This document shows, in pieces, positions 1-7,649 of a stretch of DNA of 17,500 nt. The stretch's first letter is position 1; every line of letters starts with the position of its first letter. The stretch is from positions 42,501 through 60,000 of the forward strand of contig JACVTC010000097.1 in the NCBI GenBank assembly GCA_016946835.1. The letters run 5' to 3'. This DNA is from Neocallimastix lanati (nom. inval.) (Eukaryota > Neocallimastigomycota > Neocallimastigomycetes > Neocallimastigales > Neocallimastigaceae). The notes beneath the pieces are model-generated. The model was not told the origin of the DNA, made no database searches, and saw only the letters and a program-made list of their open reading frames with translations. The position numbers and the translations under genes are program-made.

Positions 1-3000
1 AGAAAAATTGTAAATAAATATATTATTTTTAATTACTTTTAATATTCGTTTTAATATACAATATTTATTATTATTAATGATATTTTTATATTATTATATT
101 TATTATTAATACATTTAAAAGAGTTCTACATCATAATAATATAACGAATTTGCCTAATGAACTTTTTAGTTTAAATAATTTAAAATATCTGTAAATATAT
201 TTAATTCATTATTAATAATATTTGAATATATAATCAATTAATAATATTTTTATAAAAATTATATATCAATGGGATTCACTTTTTTTTTATCAATAATAAC
301 TAAATAAATATAAAAAAGATATCTCGAAAGTAATAAAATTAAAATAATTCCACAAAATATAAAAAAATTATCAAAATTAGAATTATTGTAAGTAATGTTT
401 ATATATTTTTTTTTATTTTAATAAATAAAAATTTGTAAATATATTGTTAATTTAATATATATTTATGATATATATATATCATAAATTATTTTTATTACAT
501 TATAATTTTTAAATATATATTATATAGTACTTTATACGAAAATCAAATTGAAGTCATACCATCAGTAATTGAAAATTTAACACAACTAGAAACATTGTAT
601 TAACTCTTTATCATAATTATTTCAAATATAATCTATTAATAGAATTAACCTTTATATATATATACCATTTATATATAATACATTTATAGAGATTTCAGTA
701 TAAATAAAATAAAAAAATTACCTAATGAAATGTTTAATTTAAAGAATTTAAAATTTCTGTAAGTTGTTTATATTTAAAAAATAATGATATTATTAATAGA
801 ATTTTCTAATTTTTGAAAAGATATTATTAATTTTTTAATAAAATTTTTATTTTTCTTTGTTTTTAATATAACTTAATAATAATTATTAAATATATATTAT
901 ATAGTTTATTATATAGAAATCAAATTGAAGTAATACCATCAGGAATAGAAAATTTGTCAAAATTAGAAGCGATGTAACTATTTATTTTTTTTTTTTTTTT
1001 TTTTTTTTTTATTGTTATTAAAATATTTCAATAGATTATTTTAATTCTAATTAATAATATATATTATACAATTTACATATAATATATTTATTAGAGATTT
1101 CAGTGTAAATAAAATAAAAAATTTACCTAATGAGCTGTTTAATTTAAGGAATTTAAATCTTCTGTAATATATTAATATTTAAAATATTATTATTAGTAAA
1201 AGTTATATTTAATATATAATGATAGTTTAAATAGAATTTTATTATCTATAAAGAGAGGATTATTAATTATTTGTTTATATGTTTGTTTTTTAATATTTTT
1301 ATTAAATATATATTAATTAGAGATGCTAATACTAATCAAATTGAAGTAATTCCACCAGCTATTCAAAATTTAACGCAATTAGAAATATTGTAATAAATTT
1401 TTATTTAATATAATTATTATTATTATTTTTATATTTGTAGAAATACTATATCTTTATTCCAATTAAAAGTATTGAAATATAATTATTTATATTTATAGAT
1501 ATATATATAATAATAATATTAAAATATTGCCTAATGAGCTATTTAGTTTAAAAAAGTTAAAATTACTGTAAAATATTTTTATATTACAAATATATATAAT
1601 AAATAGACATACATAAATATTAATAAAATTTTATAATATTTAAATAAATATATTAATTCTTATAATATAAATAATATTAATACATTTTAATTATTATTAA
1701 AATAAATATATATATATTATAGAGCTATTTTTTCAAATCAAATTGAAGTCATTCCACCATCTATTCAAAATTTATCACAATTAGAAATATTGTAATAAAT
1801 ATTCATTTATAATCATTATAAATATTATATTTATAGAAATACAATATCTTTATTCAAATTAGCAATATAAAAATAAAATTAATTTTATTTTTTTTTTATA
1901 TAATATTTAAATAAATATATTAATTCTTATAATATAAATAATAGTATTTAATGTATATTAATAACTATTACTAAATATATAATAAATAGAGATTTAGTAA
2001 AAATTATATTTAATATATAATGATAGTTTAAATAGAATTTTATTATCTATAAAGAGAGGATTATTAATTATTTGTTTATATGTTTGTTTTTTAATATTTT
2101 TATTAAATATATATTAATTAGAGATGCTAATACAAATCAAATAGAGGTAATTCCACCAGCAATACAAAATTTATCACAATTAGAACAATTGTAATTAAAT
2201 ATTTATTTATTATAGTAATTATATTAATATATAATTTATTTAATATATAATTTATAAATATTTTGACAAATATTTTTTTATTATTATAAAAATAAAATTA
2301 ATTTTATTTTTTATTTTTTTTTTTATTGACATGGTATTTATAGAATACTACATCATAATAATATTAAAGTATTGCCTAATGAACTATTTAATTTAAAAAC
2401 TTTAAAATTGCTGTAAAGTGATTCAATTTTAAAATATAATAAAAATAATATGAATAAAGTAAAAAAATTAACCTACATTAAATAATATTATTATTTAACA
2501 TATTTTAATAATTATTACTAAATATATAAAAACATAGAGATTTAGTAAAAGTTATATTTAATATATAATGATAGTTTAAATAGAATTTTATTATCTATAA
2601 AGAGAGGATTATTAATTATTTGTTTATATGTTTGTTTTTTAATATTTTTATTAAATATATATTAATTGGAGAAGTCGGTATAAATCAAATAGAAGTAATT
2701 CCACTAGCAATACAAAATTTATCACAATTAGAACTATTGTAATTAAATATTTATTTATTATAGTAATAAATATTATATTGAATAGTACTAATTTTTTTTT
2801 TTTATTTTAATTAATGATATTAATATATTATTATATATATTATTTACTTAAAATATTAATAGCAATATAGAAAGTAATTCAATAAAAGTATTGCCTAATG
2901 AACTATTTAATTTAAAGAATTTAAATGCGTTGTAAATATTTATTAGTAATATTAATATAAATAATATATATTTATTAAATATATAATTTATAAATATTTT

Positions 3001-3343
3001 GACAAATATTTTTTTATTATTATTATAATTAATTATAAATATTTTATTGTATTTATTATTTATATATAATATATTTACAGGGATATAAGTGGAAATTCCA
3101 TAAAAACATTACCTAATGAACTATTTAGTTTAAAGAATATCAGAAAAATGTAAGTGTTATTTTTTTTAATTTTATTTTTAATTAATAGCATTAATATTAA
3201 TAATAATTATTTTTTTAATATTATATATAATAATTATAATTAAATATACATTAAATAGATGTCTCAATGCAACTCAAATTGAAGAGATACCACCGTCTAT
3301 ACAAAATTTATCAAATTTAGAAAGCTTGTAATAAATATTTATT

Positions 3344-3387
<44 letters not shown>

Positions 3388-4119
3388 GTATTATGTATTA
3401 TTGTTATTATTATTATTATTATTATTATTTTATTCTTTTTCTTATTCTTATTCTTATTATTCTTATTTTTAGAATTATTATTAATAGAGTTAACATTTAT
3501 ATATATATATATATATAATTGATGATATTAATAGACATCTAGAAGATAATGATCTAAAGAATTTGCCCAATGAAATATTTAACTTAAGGAAATTAAACGA
3601 ACTGTAAGTTATTTTAAATTTATGACATGATTAAAAATAATATTAATTTTATTTGATATATATTAAATGAAAATATATTAATAAAATATTTTTAAATTAT
3701 ATATAAGTGATTTAAAAAATAATCAAAATTTTAAAACAAAAATAATTAAATTTGGAAATTCAACAATCAATAATTGCAATTTTAATAATATGAATATCTC
3801 ATGTTATGAGCAACATACTTGTAATTTCATCATTTTTAATAATAAAAATTTCACTGATGATGAAGCTGCAAAGGAATTTAAAATATGCTCCCAAAGAGAA
3901 ATCGATGAATTATTTAATTCAACAAAAAATAAAAAAGATATTATTATAGGATGTACTATTGTTGTTCTTAGTATTCTTATCATTTTTATATTAATTGTAA
4001 AAAACAAACATAAAAAAAATAATAAATATAATAATGATGAATTTGGACCTGGAAGTATTTATATTAAAATTAATAAATCTAGTAATAATAATCAAAATAA
4101 CAATAATTCCAATATTGAA

Positions 4120-4174
<55 letters not shown>

Positions 4175-4251
4175 TTAATATTAATATTAATAATAATAAT
4201 CAAAATAACAATAATTCCAATATTGAAATTAATAATAATAATAATAATAAT

Positions 4252-4297
<46 letters not shown>

Positions 4298-4410
4298 GTA
4301 ATAATAATAATAATAATTGTGAAAATAATGATAATAATCATAATGATAATTATGATGATATTAAAGGTACAACGAATATTTACAATGCTTTTATTTTTCG
4401 AAAAATATAG
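1..4410 (+). CDS. Leucine-rich-repeat transmembrane protein, 3' part of a multi-exon gene
   Basis: Likely a cell-surface or endomembrane recognition/adhesion protein: tandem LRRs, one membrane helix, cytoplasmic tail. Exons by eye: 1-9 (partial), 122-190, 319-387, 528-596, 690-758, 905-973, 1095-1163, 1321-1389, 1499-1567, 1723-1791, 2122-2190, 2344-2412, 2670-2738, 2863-2931, 3081-3149, 3259-3327, 3535-3603, 3708-4410. Each internal exon is 69 nt (23 residues), starts with the third base of a codon (usually Leu) and ends with two bases of the next, so all introns are phase 2. Introns are 93-330 nt and GT-AG except the one ending at 2669, which ends in GG. Two repeat types occur: one with LPNELF and one with IPPxIQNL. 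About 604 residues are visible. The 5' end, signal peptide and promoter lie outside the window. Exon phase, shared motifs and splice sites agree strongly; function and ligand are unknown. Confidence 0.87.
1441..1479 (+). pseudogene. Probable degenerate LRR exon inside an intron (first copy)
   Basis: After a usable acceptor (tttgtag, ending at 1440) the sequence reads in LRR phase as NTISLFQLKVLK, similar to the two ends of an LPNELF-type exon with the central LPNE part missing. No donor follows, and the frame meets a TAG at the next real acceptor. It therefore looks like a shrunken LRR exon now lying within the intron 1390-1498. It could also be a chance match in AT-rich DNA, but a paralogous copy at 1837 argues for common origin. 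Confidence 0.4.
1837..1870 (+). pseudogene. Probable degenerate LRR exon inside an intron (second copy)
   Basis: This is the counterpart of the fragment at 1441. After an acceptor-like tttatag the frame reads NTISLFKLAI and then TAA. It lies in the longest intron of the array (1792-2121, 330 nt), at the place where an LPNELF-type exon would be expected between two consecutive IPPxI-type exons (1723-1791 and 2122-2190). The most likely history is loss of an LRR exon by internal deletion. Confidence 0.4.
3345..3430 (+). repeat. TTA trinucleotide microsatellite in the last-but-one LRR intron
   Basis: Runs of (tta/att)n separated by tatgtattatg and a short T-rich stretch lie inside the intron 3328-3534, making it one of the longer introns in the array. 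No coding signal is seen in it. Confidence 0.8.
3708..4410 (+). CDS. Terminal exon of the LRR gene: cap, transmembrane helix, Asn-rich tail
   Basis: The acceptor at 3706-3707 joins in phase 2 to the exon ending at 3603, and the frame is open for 233 residues to the TAG at 4408. The first part looks like a C-terminal LRR cap with several Cys residues (around 3772, 3802, 3820 and 3886). About 3940-3999 encodes a hydrophobic span (IIIGCTIVVLSILIIFILIV) followed by Lys/His-rich residues, giving a predicted type I single-pass topology with the LRRs outside. The tail, from about 4080 to 4350, is nearly all Asn, coded almost only by AAT, and contains a 36-codon duplicated block. The tail ends DDIKGTTNIYNAFIFRKI. 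No kinase, TIR or other signalling domain is visible, so any signalling would need a partner. An ATG at 3790 lies inside the exon and need not be a start. Confidence 0.85.
4084..4320 (+). repeat. AAT trinucleotide tract with duplicated 36-codon block
   Basis: This is the poly-Asn coding part of the terminal exon. The motif coding for NQNNNNSNIEINNNN occurs twice, 108 nt (36 codons) apart (compare caaaataacaataattcc at 4093 and 4201), so the tract grew both by AAT slippage and by a larger in-frame duplication. Every expansion keeps the frame. Confidence 0.85.
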
Positions 4411-4429
4411 TAATGAAAATATATTATGA

Positions 4430-4487
<58 letters not shown>

Positions 4488-5121
4488 TTATAATAAATAA
4501 ATTTTTACTCTTTTTAAAGTATATAAAATAAATATTTAAAATAAAGTATATTTAAAATAAAGTGGGAAATACAAATTATAATATACTTTAATTTCTATTG
4601 ACCACTGGATTGTTCAAAACTATAAAATAAATAAATAAATAAATAATAATAAATAAATAAATAATTCATCAACTAATATATTAAATAATTTTAATTCAAA
4701 TTTATTGAAATAGTTTTTTATTTTTTATTTTATATTTTTTATTTTTTATTTCATTTTTTTTATTTTTTATTTCATATTTTTTATTTTTTATTTCATATTT
4801 TTTATTTTTTATTTTTTTTTTATTTTTTATTTTTTATTTTTTTTATTTTTTATTTTTTATTTCATATTTTTTATATTTTATTTTTTTTATTTCTTATTTT
4901 TTAATTTATATTTTATATTTTAAATTTTAAATTTTATATTTTTTATTTTTTATTTTTTTTATTTTATTTTATTTTTTATTTTTAAAGAAAACGTAATATT
5001 TATATTATTTAAAATATTATTTTAAATATATATATATTTTTTATTTCTTTTAAATTGATTATTAATAAAAAAATAATATCAATAAAAATATTTTAGTTTC
5101 TATTTTAAATTTGCTTTCTAG
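4411..5121. other. 3' flank and AT-rich spacer, no gene seen
   Basis: After the LRR stop codon there is a (tta)n microsatellite (about 4432-4487). The first AATAAA polyadenylation-like hexamer is at 4492, though such hexamers are common at this composition. A short (aaat)n block at about 4627-4662 precedes about 270 nt of imperfect T-rich repeats (about 4710-4985, variants of ttttttattttttatttcat). No splice-compatible coding sequence is seen. Confidence 0.7.
4710..4985. repeat. Imperfect T-rich minisatellite (tttttatttcat variants)
   Basis: The stretch is almost wholly T and A on the + strand, with a recurring tttttattttttatttcat theme in its first half that degenerates to the right. It looks like slippage-derived low-complexity DNA. 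Confidence 0.75.
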
Positions 5122-5230
5122 GAGCGTCGACGCTGAAAATACAGTAAGACAGGCTAGCAGGGACAATTCCTCTGAAGGAGAAGACTATTATTTCTTTCAT
5201 ATAATCAATTCAAACTTTAATCCGAAATAA
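5122..5230 (+). CDS. Possible terminal coding exon, unrecognised
   Basis: This islet is far richer in GC and CpG than anything within a kilobase either side. After a good acceptor (tttgctttctag, ending at 5121) a frame starting with one split-codon base reads SVDAENTVRQASRDNSS, then an acidic GEDYYFF stretch, and ends NSNFNPK at TAA 5228-5230. No upstream exon is recognisable. The opposite strand also holds a 31-residue ATG-initiated frame (5105-5200), so strand is not certain. The segment may be the last exon of a gene whose other exons are lost, or a captured fragment. No family is recognised. Confidence 0.3.
5123..5134. repeat. 12-bp perfect palindrome in the GC islet
   Basis: AGCGTCGACGCT is its own reverse complement. 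It stands out because the surrounding DNA is nearly all A and T. It may be coincidental within a coding fragment, and no binding protein can be inferred. Confidence 0.55.
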
Positions 5231-5365
5231 GTGATATGGAGGTGAGGTTCGTTGCATATGAACTTTTTTCTGAATTTATTTATACACTCTATTTTGAATA
5301 ATACATTTTAGTTCAAGTTACTATTTTAAATATTATTATGTTATAATTGGGCAAATAATATTATT

Positions 5366-5480
5366 TATTTATTTTATTTTATTTTATTTTATTTTATTTT
5401 ATTTTATTTTATTTTATTTTATTTTATTTTATTTTATTTTATTTTATTTTATTTTATTTTATTTTATTTTATTTTATTTA
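5366..5480. repeat. (TTTTA)n pentanucleotide array
   Basis: About 115 nt of nearly pure attttattttattttattt, roughly 22 units. It is the same pentanucleotide, in opposite orientation, as the much longer array starting near 5929. Confidence 0.9.
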
Positions 5481-5799
5481 TTATTAATTCTATGTTTTTA
5501 TTTTTTTTTTTTTAAAATAAAAAATATAAAATATTCATGTAATTAATTAATAAATAAATAAATAAAGAATAAAGTTCAAATAATTGCGGCTGCGAAAAAA
5601 AAAAAAAAAAAAATTTCTATGATTACTGAAAAATTTTATATAATAATTTTATATAATAAATTCATATATAAATAAAAGTATTTCAAAGGACTAATATAAT
5701 ATTTTTTATAATTAGATTGATTTAAATATTACTATTGTTTTATATTTTAGTAGTTATACTTTTATTTAAATAATGACAATTAATATTAATATACTTTTT
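5481..5799. other. AT-rich spacer with an internal poly-A block, no gene seen
   Basis: Mostly A/T without long open frames. Near 5587-5616 a short GC-containing stretch (attgcggctgcg) runs straight into about 20 adenines, and AATAAA-like hexamers lie just before it. This resembles the 3' end of a polyadenylated, retroposed transcript, but no body sequence is recognised upstream. Confidence 0.5.
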
Positions 5800-5928
5800 T
5801 TATTTATAATGATAATTATGATCATAGACATTGATAAGTTGTAATGCTGTTGTTTTTTTAGCTTCATTTTTATTATAAATATAAATTAAGTCTTCAACAG
5901 TATTAAGGGAGTTAATATTTATATCAAT
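5800..5928 (-). pseudogene. Coding-like C-terminal fragment, unrecognised
   Basis: Read on the minus strand, 42 codons end at a TAA (5800-5802). The peptide starts IDININSLNTVEDLIYIY, continues NKNEAKKTTALQLINVYD and ends HNYHYK. It has varied, protein-like composition unlike the low-complexity DNA around it. There is no ATG; upstream (higher coordinates) the frame runs directly into the pentanucleotide array. Either it is the end of a gene whose 5' part was replaced by the expanding repeat, or a chance open stretch. No family is recognised. Confidence 0.3.
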
Positions 5929-6381
5929 AAAATAAAATAAAATAAAATAAAATAAAATAAAATAAAATAAAATAAAATAAAATAAAATAAAATAAAATAA
6001 AATAAAATAAAATAAAATAAAATAAAATAAAATAAAATAAAATAAAATAAAATAAAATAAAATAAAATAAAATAAAATAAAATAAAATAAAATAAAATAA
6101 AATAAAATAAAATAAAATAAAATAAAATAAAATAAAATAAATAAAATAAAATAAAATAAAATAAAATAAAATAAAATAAAATAAAATAAAATAAAATAAA
6201 ATAAATAAAATAAAATAAAATAAATAAATAAAATAAAATAAAATAAAATAAATAAAATAAAATAAAATAAAATAAAATAAAATAAAATAAAATAAAATAA
6301 AATAAAATAAAATAAAATAAAATAAAATAAAATAAAATAAAATAAAATAAAATAAAATAAAATAAAATAAAATAAAATAAA
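5929..6381. repeat. (AAAAT)n pentanucleotide array, about 450 bp
   Basis: About 90 near-perfect aaaat units with a few aaat slips (around 6139, 6203, 6220-6230 and 6250). On the minus strand it reads F-Y-F-I-L in every frame without stops, which creates spurious ORFs. It is inverted relative to the shorter array at 5366-5480. Confidence 0.95.
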
Positions 6382-7018
6382 TAGTAGAATATTAAATATA
6401 AAGTACAGATTGAATAAAATAAAATAAAATAAAATAAAATAAAATAAAATAAAATAAAATAAAATAAATAGTAGAATATTAAATATAAAGTACAGATTGA
6501 ATAAAATAAAATAAAATAAAATAAAATAAAATAAATAGTAGAATATTAAATATAAAGTACAGATTGAATAAAATAAAATAAAATAAAATAAAATAAAATA
6601 AATAGTAGAATATTAAATATAAAGTACAGATTGAATAAAATAAAATAAAATAAAATAAAATAAAATAAAATAAAATAAAATAAAATAAAATAAAATAAAA
6701 TAAAATAAAATAAAATAAAATAAATAGTAGAATATTAAATATAAAGTACAGATTGAATAAAATAAAATAAATAGTAGAATATTAAATATAAAGTACAGAT
6801 TGAATAAAATAAAATAAAATAAATAGTAGAATATAAATATAAAGTACAGATTGAATAAAATAAAATAAAATAAATAGTATAATATAAATATAAGTACAGA
6901 TTGAATAAAATAAAATAAAATAAAATAAAATAAAATAAAATAAAATAAAATAAAATAAAATAAAATAAAATAAAATAAAATAATAAAAAGTAAAATGGAA
7001 TAAAATAAAATAAGACAA
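6382..7018. repeat. Composite array: 32-nt unit interspersed with (AAAAT)n tracts
   Basis: A unit beginning tagtagaatattaaatataa and ending agtacagattga recurs eight times (starts near 6382, 6470, 6536, 6603, 6725, 6772, 6824 and 6875), each followed by a variable number of aaaat units. The last two units have small deletions (atataaatat, ataagtac) and the array ends in degenerate aaaat/aaaag repeats near 7018. This is higher-order expansion of a complex unit plus pentanucleotide spacer. Confidence 0.92.
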
Positions 7019-7280
7019 AATTGGTTTATGTAATTAATTAATTAATTAATTAATTAATAGTTTTTTTTTTTTTTGGTTGGTTGGTTGGTTGGTTGTTTGT
7101 TTGTTTTTTGTTTTTGTTTCTTTTTAAATTTTTCTAATCATCCCAATTAAATAAAAAAAAAATAATTCCATTACTAAATACTGCTTATCATATTTTCAGC
7201 CATTTGTTAATATTTGTTAATATTGATAATTTGATATTTTGATATTTTACTATAAAATAAAATTTTTATTAATTCTGATT
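7019..7280. repeat. Short simple-repeat cluster next to the retroelement
   Basis: In order: (taat/aatt)n at about 7030-7059, poly-T at about 7061-7073, (ggtt)n at about 7074-7095, a (gttt)-like stretch, then AT-rich DNA with repeated gatatttt motifs. No gene is seen. The retroelement's integrase frame begins to be recognisable just to the right. Confidence 0.8.
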
Positions 7281-7649
7281 TTAGATTTTAAAAATTTTAA
7301 TTTGTACATAAATACATAGTTTATAATATATTGGAATGTCAAGCGGGTTTAACAAACCGTAAGGTTTGTGTTTGGAAACTTTTGAGCGACAACATATTTC
7401 GCAAGAGCGGACATAATCCTTAGTATCAGGATTGGAAGAAGGCCACCAGAAGTCACGGTTCAGAAGATTGAGGGTTTTCTTAATTCCAAAGTGTCCAGAG
7501 GAAGGAGAGTCATGACATATATTCAAAACGAAAGAACGACACTTAGGTGGAACGTATAATTTGTTATCGAAGAGTAGGAAACTATTACTTAGAGAAAATT
7601 TATCAATGTTGGGATGAAGAATTGAAAGTTTTTTATTTTCTAAATATTC
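7281..7649 (-). pseudogene. Integrase N-terminal zinc finger of element 1, truncated
   Basis: In the same frame past the TGA, the sequence reads EYLENKKLSILHPNIDKF and on into the HHCC domain: His-x-Asp then SSGHFGIKKTLNLLNRDFWW and CEICCRSK. This domain helps integrase multimerise. After KPYGLLNPLDIP, where the DDE core should begin, the sequence turns into AT-rich codons (IYYKLCIYVQIKIFKI) and stops at 7281. The break near 7335 marks the 3' truncation of the element. Confidence 0.88.

Larger units (their letters stand above)
1194..2738 (+). repeat. Three near-identical intron-plus-LRR-exon cassettes
   Basis: Intron segments 1194-1320, 1995-2121 and 2543-2669 are each 127 nt, without indels, and differ from each other at only one or two positions by eye. 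Each leads into an IPPxIQNL-type LRR exon (1321-1389, 2122-2190, 2670-2738). The second and third copies also share sequence upstream of the 127-nt block and the start of the following intron (gtaattaaatatttatttat). They are recent duplications or gene-conversion products of one intron-exon cassette, showing how the LRR array grows. Confidence 0.85.

Noticed and set aside
3804-4429. Open frames on both strands overlapping the LRR terminal exon (poly-Ile type)
   Set aside because: They are shadows of the AAT tract (ATT/TAT read in other frames); the splice-compatible LRR frame explains the region.
6382-6915. Regularly repeated 32-nt unit as a CRISPR-like array
   Set aside because: The spacers are pure AAAAT repeats of variable length, and the genome is eukaryotic.
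6782-7018. 78-residue minus-strand open frame rich in F, Y, I and L
   Set aside because: It is translation of the AAAAT/TTTTA repeat and the 32-nt units, which lack stop codons; no protein-like sequence.
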